From: Chytridium lagenaria
Lineage: Eukaryota; Chytridiomycota; Chytridiomycetes; Chytridiales; Chytridiaceae
Direction: 5' to 3'
DNA: 64,000 nt
Assembly: GCA_025449115.1 (NCBI GenBank)
Contig: JAHLKC010000047.1
Location: forward strand, 186,001-250,000
Both the position numbers and the translations under genes were made by a program. The notes below the pieces were generated by a model. The model was not told the origin of the DNA. It ran no database searches and saw nothing but the letters and a program-made list of their open reading frames with translations. Positions 1-10,165 of the stretch are shown here, one piece after another (position 1 is the first letter of the stretch; each line of letters opens with the position of its first letter).

Positions 1-268
1 CAAGACCACCTCTGTGTTCTCAACAGATGGACGGTGGATGGTCGGAATTATGGCAAGACGAGCGAGGAGTGGTTAAAGAGGCTTGATGCGGTCAAGAAGG
101 ATGCGTTGCCGATTTTAGCGGAATGTTATGGGGGAGAGGAGGAAGGGAAAATGTGGTTTCAGAGGTGGAGGGTGTTTTATATGAGTGTTTGCAGAGTTGT
201 TTAATTATGAGGAGGGACAGGAATGGTGTGTTGTGCATTACTTGTTTAAGAGGCAGAGCGGTGTTTAA
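1..268 (+). CDS. CFA-synthase-like methyltransferase, C-terminal end (partial)
   Basis: Only the last exon or exons are inside the window. The frame opens at base 1 and reads LNRWTVDGRNYGKTSEEWL, typical of the C-terminal part of cyclopropane-fatty-acid synthase/mycolic-acid methyltransferase (CMAS) proteins. The family transfers methyl groups from S-adenosylmethionine to unsaturated phospholipid acyl chains. The direct frame stops at 202-204 just after WRVFYMSV. One T too many near 187-190 explains this: with the shift, translation continues as AELFNYEEGQEWCVVHYLF and stops at 266-268, the usual end of one CMAS subclass. That ending differs from the complete CFA synthase at 3131-5355, so the two belong to different subfamilies and are not a recent duplication. 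Family membership is fairly sure; the substrate is unknown. Confidence 0.72.
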
Positions 269-980
269 AGCGATAGGTTTTATCTTATGAATGCTTTAGT
301 CTTTTTTTTCGTAAAGTCCTTCTTTGTTCTATCTCAGTCACGTTTTCCTTTTTCCTACGTTTTCCCTTGCTGACTTTATGCACGCAACGTGGAATTTATT
401 GCTTTTATGTGACATTTATTTCAGTTTCTCAACAATACAGCTTATCTCTATCTCTTGATCTATGATCTTTACGTTGACTAATTTGTTACATCACTACATG
501 TTTCCTTGACGCGTAACTTTGATAAAGAGAGAAGAAGTGCAACGCAGTAAGATCAGTGTGCGAGTAGCAAATTCATGGATCACCGGCGCAATTTTGAGAC
601 ACTTTTTCTGACAGCAGTACTAGCAGGGATCCGCAACCGATTCATTGGTGATTAGGCAATTTCACTTCGCGTTTTTGGATTTTCTTTTTATGGTACGAAA
701 GAGCCAACTGTGTTTAGAAAACATAATATATTTCCAGCGTGGTTTTTTTAAATACAGAGAAGGCCTAGGCTTCAACGGATACGGCGAGAGTGTTGATAGT
801 GAAAGCAAATCATATGGGGTGAATCAAAGAGGCATTTAGGGTTTTCAGCTGGAAGAGACAAGGTATGACGGATTGCTGATGACGTTGAAAACTGCTGCTC
901 CTGTGGTTGTTGGTTTTTTTTTTCGGGTACGCGTGTGCGTGTGGTGCAGGTTGAAGTATGCGGTTTGATAGAGAGGGTGC
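269..980. other. intergenic region between convergent genes
   Basis: This lies between the CFA-like 3' end (+) and the DUF1295 3' end (-). It is AT-rich with T-runs and presumably holds both 3' UTRs. The short open frames here have no recognisable content. If the DUF1295 frame is not shifted near its end, its coding region would run on to 772. Confidence 0.5.
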
Positions 981-2035
981 TTAGACGGTGCTTTCTACTT
1001 CGATGGTACGGTAATTGGCGGGAGGTGATTTGGGGAATGACGTCTTTTTTAGGGATCCAAGGGATGAATTTCGGTGTCCGAGCTTTGTATACTTGATAGT
1101 CTACATCAAACACAAGGAAAAAGAATGAGCGAAACCGGTTTTAAAAAAAACATTAAAGGGAAGAGTAGACATACCAGGATTCGCTCCATACCGCTTCTCA
1201 CTGCTTTCCTCCAAAAGTCTCACTCCACTCACGAAATAGATGAGACAAAACACAAACACAGGGCTCACGATCGCGACCCACTGCCATGCTTCGGCAAACC
1301 CAGCTGTGCATAACACAAACATGCCAGTCCAAAGAGTGACTTCACCAAAGTAGTTGGCGTAGCGGGAGTAGCGCCAAACACCGGTTTGAATGAAATCACG
1401 GGGGAACTTGTTTTTAAAGATTTGTTTTTGAAAGTCGGCGGTGGTTTCAAAGGTGAAACCAAAGAGCCAAATTGCGAGGCCTACGTAGTCGGACCATATG
1501 AGGGAGCGTTGGGTGCCCGAGGGTTGCCTTTTGAAAAAGGGAAGAGTGAGATGAAGAGAAGATGTTGGTGGAATGTGTGGGAGGTAGGAATAAGAGAAAA
1601 GAAACTTGCAAAAGATATTTACCTAGAACAAAACGCTGCAAAGGCCGTCAAAAAGATCCACACGACCTGCAGAACCCAGGGTATCGAAAACTTAACAAAG
1701 TTCTCCTTGAGTTCATCAAACCGCTTATCAGGTGTCCTCAACACCCTTAAAAACAAGAACCCTCCCAGTCTCGCACACCATACAAGCACGAGCACGGCCA
1801 CAATGATCTGCCTTGCAGCAAGAGAAGATATACCATTGTCGATGGTTGGATCTGTCTGGTCGGATCGTCGCCATACTAGAGCGACAATGACACAGGTTGC
1901 ATAGGTGAGCGCTCCGGAAAGGTCGTAGAGGACTTCGGTTTTGAGAATGGCGGAGATGATGTAGAAAACGAGTTGGATGGTGAAGTCGACTAAGAAGGTG
2001 GTGAGGAGGGATGAGCCGATTGCTGAGAAGGACAT
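981..2035 (-). CDS. DUF1295 / steroid 5-alpha-reductase-like membrane protein
   Basis: Three exons on the minus strand: 2035-1623, 1527-1175 and 1100 to about 981, with phase-consistent GT-AG introns. The ATG at 2035 starts MSFSAIGSSLLTTFLVDF. Exon 1 has several hydrophobic segments. Exon 2 carries the family signature VWRYSRYANYFGEVTLW followed by further membrane segments and SEKRYGANPG. Exon 3 begins DYQVYKARTPKFIPW. DUF1295 proteins resemble the C-terminal domain of isoprenylcysteine methyltransferases and steroid 5-alpha-reductases; their reaction is mostly undefined. An A-run near 1050 seems one base off: corrected, the protein ends NYRTIEVESTV at 981-983; uncorrected, it runs to 772 with an unconvincing tail. 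It lies between two CFA-type genes, which suggests a role in fatty-acid modification (inference). Confidence 0.8.
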
Positions 2036-3130
2036 TTTGTTATTTTTGGATGTGCTCAACAGGGGGTATGTTAAGTATGAAGAAGTGGGGGGATAATAGT
2101 CTCCCTTTTTTGTAGTGAGCAAGAAATACTAAAAAGCGGCGTATCCTCTGATCCTCCCTTCTTTTTCAAATGTTTTTTAACCGCTCCCCTCTCGTGAGCA
2201 GAAGCAAGTCAAGTTTGTCGTCGGAGAAGTAAGAAGCTTCATGAGAACAGAATGTTTTTTTCCGCCCGTCCTCTTCTCAAATCGACGATTTCCGAGGGTG
2301 TGTGACCCTAAAGAAGCTCTAGCCAATCAAAGCCAAACTCCGGGTTTCCCCTAATTTGAGTTTATCCGCCAAGGGCAGTCACCAATGGAGACAGAGGGCG
2401 TCAAAGCCAAAGACGCAACCCATTCATCTTCTATAGATTTGAAGGGTGGATAATCTTAACAGGGCATTAAAATACTCACACTTCAACGTTATCAACGCAC
2501 ATTGGAGATGGCGGAGTTATTAATGAAGTATGATTCTCATATGAGTCATGTTTACTTGACCAAAAGCGCGCCGAAAGGTGGTAGCGCCCTGGAGGAGACT
2601 GATAGAGGTGCCAACAAGAGTCAAGACCGTGGGCGGCCCTCGTGCAAATCAATGTGGAGCGTTGGGCGATCCCAATTGAGTACTGTCTCGTAAATTCACT
2701 TTCCGATGCAGAAAAGAAGCAGGGTGGGTGGGTCCCTTTGGGAGCACCGAAGTAAGTGGAGAACCAAATGTCCGCAGTCCGCACCCACCACAAACACAAG
2801 CAAGGATGACGTGTTTAAATGTCATCAATTAAAATGCGATCGGATCGCTTGTTGAGGTCAATCCACAAGGGGGTGCCTGATGAGCGGAAAAACAAAAGTT
2901 GAAACATTTTTGTGGACATTTTCGTCGTATGGGCCATTTTTCTTATTCAAAATCCCAAGGCTTTTTTCTTTCTCTCCCTGCAACCAACCCACCCCAAGGG
3001 CTCACCCATCCATCTAACCATCCAACCTCTTATCCATCCATCTATCCTTCCATTCCAAACCCACAGCTAGGCAACCGAGGATCGCCCATTACACACACAA
3101 GTCGCGTACACCACATCACACACAAGCAGT
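2036..3130. promoter_or_regulatory. divergent intergenic region between DUF1295 and CFA synthase
   Basis: About 1.1 kb shared by two divergent lipid-enzyme genes, so it must hold both promoters. From about 3000 to 3060 it is rich in ATCC-type tetranucleotides, close to the CFA start. No credible coding exon is seen. Confidence 0.45.
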
Positions 3131-5355
3131 ATGACTGGAACAGAACAGAAGCAGCAGCAGGGTGTCATCAAGGCAAGCAACTCATCGTTGTTGGCTGCCG
3201 TCACCTCTCTTTTCAACCCTTGGAACAATGTCGTCAGCCTCGGTAAGTCTATCATCTTCCCTTCTCTCTTTCTCGCTTATTAGACTCTGCATCTACTCTT
3301 GCCCAGCACTCCTTGCCTACAATCAATCCCTTGTCTGCTCTTCCACATCGCCATCCCCATCCATCCATCCCCCTCCGCTCTCTCTCTCTCTCCATCCCTC
3401 CCCCTCTCTTACTCTCATATCCATATTCCGCCCCTGGATACCTCCATGGGATCCATCGTCCCCTCTGCAATAAACCACCCTTTCAATGCTGAATTGGATG
3501 ACGTGGAATTCGAAAGGCGGGTTAGAGTGTGAGGGAGTAAGACCCGGTGGGCGGGGTGCGTGCAGTGGGCGTGTGAGTTGCTTGGACCCAAGCTGCTTCT
3601 CTTACCCTTCGGTGCAGCGACACTCTCCCACGCTCTCAGAGTCAGTCAGAAACACAACCCACTAGAAAGCCGCGCTTTTTTCAATCCCGATCGCTTGTAT
3701 CACCCCCTTGCCGATCCCGTTTGTACCACCACTCCCACCCCACTTGTGTCCAGTGTGTCTAATGTCCGACCGCGCCCCTTTCTCACACTTGTTTTAGCTC
3801 AACGCGCGTGCTTCACCACCCTTGCTGGCATGAAGGTTGGCCACGTTCGCATCATCCTCATGCGTCCTGGATCCAACACGGTTCACGCTACCTACGATTA
3901 TGGTGACATGACTTCAAAGCTCACTGCGACCGTCAAGGTGCTTAAGGATGCGTTCTGGCCTAGGCTCATGATCTACGGGGCAATGGGATTTGGCGAGGCT
4001 TACATGTACAATGAAATCGAAGTTGACAATCTTTCTACCCTTCTCTCGTAAGCATTCTCATCATTCTCTCCTTTAAACAAAAAAAATCATCCTGCTAACC
4101 AATCCCTCTTACAGATTTTCATTCGCAACCGTGACATTTCGTTGAAATGAACCTTCTCCCGTCTGGTCTCAACAAATTTATCAACTCTGTCATCCACTCC
4201 CCGATTCCCAACACCATTTACAATGCGCTTAATAACATTCAAGCCCACTATGATCTTGGCAATGAGATGTTTGCGTGTTTCTTGGACCCCACCATGACTT
4301 ATTCGTTGCCCGATTTGGAAAACAGTCGGAGGGAAGGAGGATGAAGATGATTTCGCGAACGAGTCGTTGGAGGAGGCGCAGATCAGTAAGATTCATAGTA
4401 TTTTAGATATGGCGGCTATCAGAGAGGGGGATCACGTGCTTGAAATTGGAACTGGGTAAGTCCTTTTTCTACTTTCCCCCAATAATATCTCCTCCATTCT
4501 CTCCCATATTTCTTTCAACTCTCCACCTGCCGTGACTTTTTTGCATGATATATTAACACCGCACTCTTAGCTGGGGCGCCCTTGCCATCGAAGCCGTCCG
4601 TCGTCACAAATGCCGCGTCACCACCCTCACCCTCTCCAAAGAACAAAAAGCCCTCGCCGAAGGTCGCATCGCCGCTGCCGGTCTCACCTCCTCCATCACC
4701 GTCCTCCTTCAAGACTACCGCACTCTTGACCCCAAATCCACACGTTTGACCGTATCGTCACCGTTGAAATGCTGGAAGCCGTCGGACCCGAATTTCTCCC
4801 CGTCTTTTTCCGTCAAGCGGACGCTCTCCTCAACCCGCAACGTGGTATCCTTGCGCTTCAGGTCATCACGATGCCTGATGCGCGGTATGATGCGTACCTG
4901 AGGAAAACGGATTTCATTCAGAAACATATCTTCCCTGGTGGACATTGTCCCTCTGTTACGGCGCTGACTGATGCGATTATGAAGGGAGGAAAGGGGAAGG
5001 TTGATTGTGGATCACATGATCAACATTGGACCGCATTATGCAAAGGCTTTGAGGATGTGGAGGGAAAAGTTTTCTGAGAACTTTGATAAAGTTGTGGAGG
5101 AGACACCGGATATGGCTCATGTGTACACACAAGAGTTTAAGAGAAAGTGGGAGTTTTGTGAGTATTCTTTTTCATCTGTTTCCCTCTCTAGTCTTTTTTC
5201 CTTGGCCCGTTATTGATGTTAACCTTTTTTCCCCCTACCTTTTAGACTTTGCATACTGTGAATCCGGGCTTTGCATCCAGAACCCTTGGTGACATCCAAA
5301 TGCGTCTTACACACGTGAACGCAACATGGACCTTCTCGACGGCATCCCCATGTAA
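3131..5355 (+). CDS. Cyclopropane-fatty-acyl-phospholipid synthase
   Basis: Five exons: 3131-3242, 3798-4047, 4115-4455, 4571-5157 and 5246-5355. The enzyme adds a methylene group from S-adenosylmethionine across an acyl double bond in phospholipids. In order one sees AFWPRLMIYGAMGFGEAYM (N-terminal domain), IQAHYDLGNEMFACFLDP, the SAM-binding motif VLEIGTGWGALAIEA, LTLSKEQ, FDRIVTVEMLEAVG, IFPGGHCPS, VDHMINIGPHYAKALRMW and the C-terminal YCESGF box. The end reads LTRERNMDLLDGIPM once an extra AC near 5311 is allowed for. At least six single-base breaks (near 4115, 4147, 4320, 4735, 4995, 5270) interrupt the frame, yet every motif survives. I read these as sequencing indels, though a young pseudogene cannot be excluded. 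CFA synthases are chiefly bacterial, so bacterial ancestry is plausible. Confidence 0.88.
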
Positions 5356-5718
5356 CCCCCCTTACTTCCTATAATGCCTTAAAACCCCAATACCCTCACA
5401 AACACACAAAACCCGCTTTCCCGCTTTTGAATTCTCCAAACACTGTTCAAATTTTTCTCTAACCAATCTATTTGTTTTCTTCACCTTTTTGTTAAATTGT
5501 TTCTTAAACTATTTCGTTTTGGACCTGCCGTTATGGATTAATTGCTCCATGTGTGATTATGGTATGAGTCAGTACCCCACTTTTCCGTTGACAAAAACGA
5601 GTGGGTAGAGTAGAATGACCAGTCTTTATAAATCCTACTCTTTCCAATTCCTTAAAAATACAAGAAAAAACAGAAATATAAATAAAAACAATCTCTCTTT
5701 AATCACGAAAACCTGGCC
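5356..5718. other. intergenic region between convergent genes
   Basis: Holds the CFA synthase 3' UTR and the end of the minus-strand unit to the right. It is AT-rich, with A-rich stretches near 5655-5690. No gene is seen. Confidence 0.4.
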
Positions 5719-6353
5719 TTACGCCTGATAGAAAAGTAAGCAAAATACAAAAGGTGGAAAATCCATCCACATTGACCAAAAGCCCACTTTTACTCCCTCC
5801 CCAACTCTCTCATCCTCCCTTCCCCGTCTTCCCCGTGTTCCCCACAGGTCCCCTCCTAAAACTTCCCCCCAACCCTCCAGCAGGCGTCGGCGTTGACATA
5901 CCAAACCCACTCGTCGCACCCCCCACAGTCCTAACAGTCGACGGCATATCAACAAGATACTCTGAAAAACTCTCATCCATCCTCGGTGTCCCCAAAATCG
6001 GCGACGCAAACCTCGGCCGGCGTTGGACGGGAAGGTGTTGGACGGACTTGCGACATGGTTAATTCTTTAAACCCAGGCACAGGTGATTCTTGAACCCCCT
6101 CCCAATTCCCACCAAACCCATCCTCCTCCCCATACTCCATCTCCATTTCCGTATGTCCAAACATTCTCGTACCCGTCATGCCCCCCAACCGTCTTACCCG
6201 TTGTCCCTCCAGTCATTCCCGCCGTCCCACGCGCCACAGCCGGCGACGCCACAAACTCAAACCCATTCCCAAGCCCCTTCAACGCCGTCGCCGGATTCGC
6301 CGGTGACCCAAACAAAACACTCCCAGGCGTCCCCACCTTCTTAATCGTCGATA
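5719..6353 (-). CDS. Possible disordered C-terminal extension of NUP85 or separate small ORF
   Basis: Directly downstream of the NUP85 core, the minus strand keeps coding-like Gly/Thr/Pro/Ser-rich frames with no clear splice sites. Examples are VGTPGSVLFGSPANPATALK, VARGTAGMTGGTTGKTVGG, GFKELTMSQVRPTPS and LGTPRMDESFSEYLVDM. They lie in different frames and join only if small indels are allowed, as elsewhere in the window. The composition resembles an unstructured nucleoporin tail. It could be an extension of NUP85, a separate small gene, or GC-biased non-coding sequence. I cannot tell which, and no domain is recognised. Confidence 0.3.
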
Positions 6354-9279
6354 TCACATGTGGTGTCGGTGGAGCATGTTCTCGCAGGTGTCAACGCCGT
6401 CGGAACAGCATGTCGAAAAGGTGATACCGAATACGGTGCGACCTGCAGAACAGGGTTGAACAACACCTTTCCTCATCTCACCCACCAACGTCCTCCCCAG
6501 GTTCCTTGCAAGCGCTACCCCTAACAACATCCAAGTCACGTTTCCACTTTAAAAGTCGCTCATATTCGCGTCCCCCTACATCCTTCCACATTGAACCCAT
6601 CTAAAAGTGATCCTCGTTTCCCCTTTTTCGGTGTAACCCCCAAGTCGTCATCCCAACCCCCATCTCCCTCCCCCCAACCTTCACACCCTCCTTCAAAACC
6701 GGCACCAAAGAAAACGGATCCAGCAAACTCTGCATCGCACGTAAATTCGTCACAAGCTCCTCAAGGCATCTCATCAACTCAAACGTACCCGCCGAATCAA
6801 TCGGCGGCGCATGTCCGCTCGGATGTACTTCCATCGGTCCCTTCAACACCCCATACGTTGGTAAAAACTTTGCCCTCGCCAATTCATCCGGCGTGAGACC
6901 CGTCTCTTGTCGCGGTGTGGGCGGGGGGCCCTCAAGGAGTGGAACTGCATCAAGAAGGAGCGACCCCCACATGAACCTCGGTGCAAGCCCTGTCGAGAAC
7001 AACGCGACAAGAGCGCGTCCAGCTTCTCTCCAATTCAGAGCTTCATATAATTTTTGGTATCTCCGGTATTCCGATAAAAAGGCGAGTCGAGAAGTCAGGT
7101 TCATGGCGGTTGGGTTGAGTTCATCCATTACCTGAGAAGCAGCTGTGATTGATGCATCTATTGATGATGAAACAGGTTCCTCCTCAGCATCATCCATGCT
7201 ATCTTTCCCACCTGCCGCGACCTTAACCCGTCCATCATCACCTTCTTCGCCTTCTCTCTCATCTTCGTCCCCGTCTCTTCAACATATATCTTTAAAACCT
7301 TATCCGCAACACCAACCGCAACCCCCACCTCCCCGCCCCCGCACAAAGCTCCAAAGCCTCCCCATACCTTCCCGCCCCAACCCTTTTCCTCGCTGCAACC
7401 CTCCTCAAACTCTTTTCAATATATCCCTCCACCCCCTTCCGCCTCCACCTCAAATCCACCTCCCCTCGCTAACGCCACAACCTTCCTAAACTTGGCCCAG
7501 TCCCATCCCCAACATCCAACCTCATAATATGCATATCAAGTCGATTCAACGCCATCTCCGTGTCCCCACCCCCGTAGAGTAGATACTCGATCCCAACCCT
7601 CCACAACGACGTATGCGACGCAAGAGGATCCGCGTACTCCATGATATACCATTCTCGTAACGTCGGCGTCCTCTCATACACAGGTACAACCCGTTCATCC
7701 TCCTCAAAAGGTGAGCTCAAGATCGTAAAAGTCTCCCGTCCTTCCGCCATATCCAACCTCCCAAACTTGTCCAACAAATCAGTTAAATGCGTCACGAGCC
7801 ACGGATCAATCCGCGTGCAATACATGATGGCACCTTCAAAGTTGAGGTCGAGGAGGGATGTTAAAGCAAGGTCGAGCATGGATCGAACTCCAACGTTCGT
7901 GTCGTCGTCGGGTAAAGCCGAACGTGCCTTTTCCATGTACTCGCCCACACCCTGAAACGACACCAACGGGTCCGTGAAGACAATCATGGCAACCATCGCA
8001 GCCGCCCATTCCTCCCGGCCGTATCCACAATAGTTTCTTCATCCCCAGCGAGGATCGAGAAAATCGTTTCAAAGTTGGATCGGATCGTTGATAAACCGTT
8101 CCGGTCGTCCTTCTTGTCGCCAAGAACAGTATCAAGGTACCCCCTTTCAGCGCAGAAATAACATTCGTTTTTCCATCGCCTCCAGCGGGCGGTGAACTCA
8201 ACGGTGGAGGATGTAGCGCTTGGACGGGGCATGGTGTGTAGGAGTTCCGTTAAAGCAGCCACAGCAGCCCCAACTCCACCCCCACTCCCCCCGGTCCATG
8301 AGCAAACCGTACATCCGCCGCATTCACCAGCATCCCCAACAGATTCACCGCTACAGTAAACATCCCCCTCATCACCGTTAATTGCAAGCATTCCCAGAAA
8401 TCCCTCGAATCAATCACATCACTGGCAGACGTTGCGTTAAGGATTTGTTGACGGGTGGGTTTGGGGTATGAGGAGTTTAGCCAGTTTAGAAGGTCTTCAG
8501 CTATATACGCTGGTTGTTCATCAGAGATGCGGGGTTCGCCGTCATCATCATATTCCCCTTCTTCTTCAACCTGCAGCCGTTCTTCTTCAGATACTCCACC
8601 CGTTCCCATGTACATGATCTCAGCGAGTAGCCAAACACTATGCATTGCATGGAAGATGGCCTTTTCATTTGTGACGGCATCTACCCCAGGCTCTCCTCTC
8701 ATAGACTCCTCCCAACTTCTCCAACCCAAATAAATGACTTTGAATCTCGTATCGATACAAATAACTGAACTTTTGCAGGTGTTTGCGTTTAATAGGGAAC
8801 ACTTTTCTTGGTTCCCCTACCATCCCGCCCCTTGCCCCCTCAAGCCCGAAATTCATCAAAGCCTCCGTCGTCAACGGCTCATCATCATCCAGATCCATTT
8901 CATCAAACTCCCTCCGCGAGTTCCTCTCAGCAACGAGTTTCACCTCAAACTCCCTCCACGTTGTCTGAAGGTGCGCGAATATCCCAAATGTCCCATTGAC
9001 GAATGCCTTGCGATCCACCGCGAACAGTTTGTTTGCAATTTCTACGATAGTTGTGTCTTGGGAGAATAGTTGTGTGAGTGGGATGGATTCTTTGGGGTGT
9101 TTAGCGGCTGGGAACATGATGATTTTTGAGTTGATTGCGCATGGGGCGGAGGATCGGAAGGTGCGGTTTGTAGAGAGGAGTTGGGGAAGGCTGGAGGCTT
9201 TTGTGAGCCGGAGGTAGCTCGTGGGGGCGGTTTCTGATTCTAGGGTGTAGATGACTTCGCTGATGTCGTCCGAGGACAT
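6354..9279 (-). CDS. NUP85: Nucleoporin NUP85 (Y-complex scaffold)
   Basis: An ATG at 9279 opens MSSDDISEVIYTLESE. The chain matches the alpha-helical NUP85 scaffold of the nuclear-pore outer ring, which binds SEC13/SEH1-type propellers. Landmarks in order are a segment like WLLAEIMYM...LLNWLNSSY; DFWECLQLTVMRGMFTVAVN; LLHTMPRPS; SILAGDEETI; DPWLVTHLTDLLDKFGRLDM; REWYIMEYADPLASHTSLW; RLAFLSEYRRYQKLYEALNW; GLAPRFMWGSLLLDAVPLLE; and FELMRCLEEL. The end near 6500 reads VALARNLGRTLVGEM, matching the usual NUP85 terminus. The frame breaks near 8725, 8250, 7990, 7470, 7200 and 6500, all consistent with small indels. The N-terminal blades lack the first third of the animal protein, as is common in divergent fungi. 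Identification is strong from the co-linear motifs. Confidence 0.85.
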
Positions 9280-9410
9280 GGCTGCAGAGGTTGGGGGGGT
9301 GAAAGTATATGTGCTGGTGAAAGGAGGTACGCGGTGGGTTACCGATGGATGCTGATGATAACATGGAGAGGGTTAGTCTGACGCTTCAGATTGACGGATG
9401 CTCAAGCGGT

Positions 9411-9934
9411 GATGCTCACCTCAACTTGCGGCAGACGTTCCGTCCGACACCTGCTTGAAAAGAGGCCGTCGTTTGTTCAATTTCTTTTTTTTTCAAAACG
9501 ACAAATTCCAAGAGACCAGGAACTGGCTAACAGAGACGACGCGTCGTCAAATATGATCGTCCTCGGTAAAGGCGCGATCCACACCTTGTCTAAATGCTGG
9601 AAATCTATCATAGTGTGATGTGAGTATCAACGGTAAAGACGTCTGGACCGAATCTTTCAGTGACAAGCGATCCCCTCTCCAACCTAAACCCTCCGTCCTC
9701 ACACCAAGTCGAGTCCTGCCGTGGGTGCCTGATGACATCGAGTCTCAATCTCGTCTCAACGGCTCAAGCAAGCAAGACGCACCTTATACTACAACGAGCA
9801 GCGACCGTCCGCAAGTGAAGAGTCGGAAAGATGGTTGGGTTTGTGAAGAAAATTTAAACATGACGACTGAAATGATCCCGCAAAAGAGACCATTCGAATT
9901 AATAAAGGACGATCAACGCGATATTGCAAAATAA
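9411..9934 (+). CDS. Hypothetical short protein (weak)
   Basis: Two abutting plus-strand frames lie here. One starts at the ATG at 9411 and ends at 9616-9618. The next opens at a non-ATG codon at 9620 and runs to 9934 with a fairly normal composition (RSPLQPKPSVLTPSRVLPW ... QKRPFELIKDDQRDIAK). They could be one gene with a one-base break, or a GTGAGT donor at 9620 could mean that the second part is intronic. No family is recognised. It stands divergent to NUP85, only about 130 bp from its ATG. Confidence 0.25.
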
Positions 9935-10165
9935 AGACAGTGTATTCAATATATCCACAATCACATATAGAAATTACTAGGAAAGGTAGCCTCTAGCTCC
10001 ACTTGTTTGTTGTTTTTTGGGAGATGGACTGTTTGGTCTAGTTTCATTTTAGTGACTGCTCGCCGTCAGTGTTAAAAAGCAAACAGACTGTAGCTCTTAC
10101 GCGCTGTAACAAATAAATGACAGTATAAATAACGTCTCTATTACGTAAAAACAAAAAAACAATGC

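Noticed and set aside
645..839. 64-codon plus-strand frame downstream of the first CFA-like gene
   Set aside because: Starts with TTG-type context in AT-rich 3' sequence and has no conserved content.
1386..1904. 172-codon plus-strand open frame
   Set aside because: Antisense to the DUF1295 exons and spans its intron.
3162..3797. Open frames between 3162 and 3797
   Set aside because: They lie in the first intron of the CFA synthase gene; pyrimidine-rich and without conserved content.
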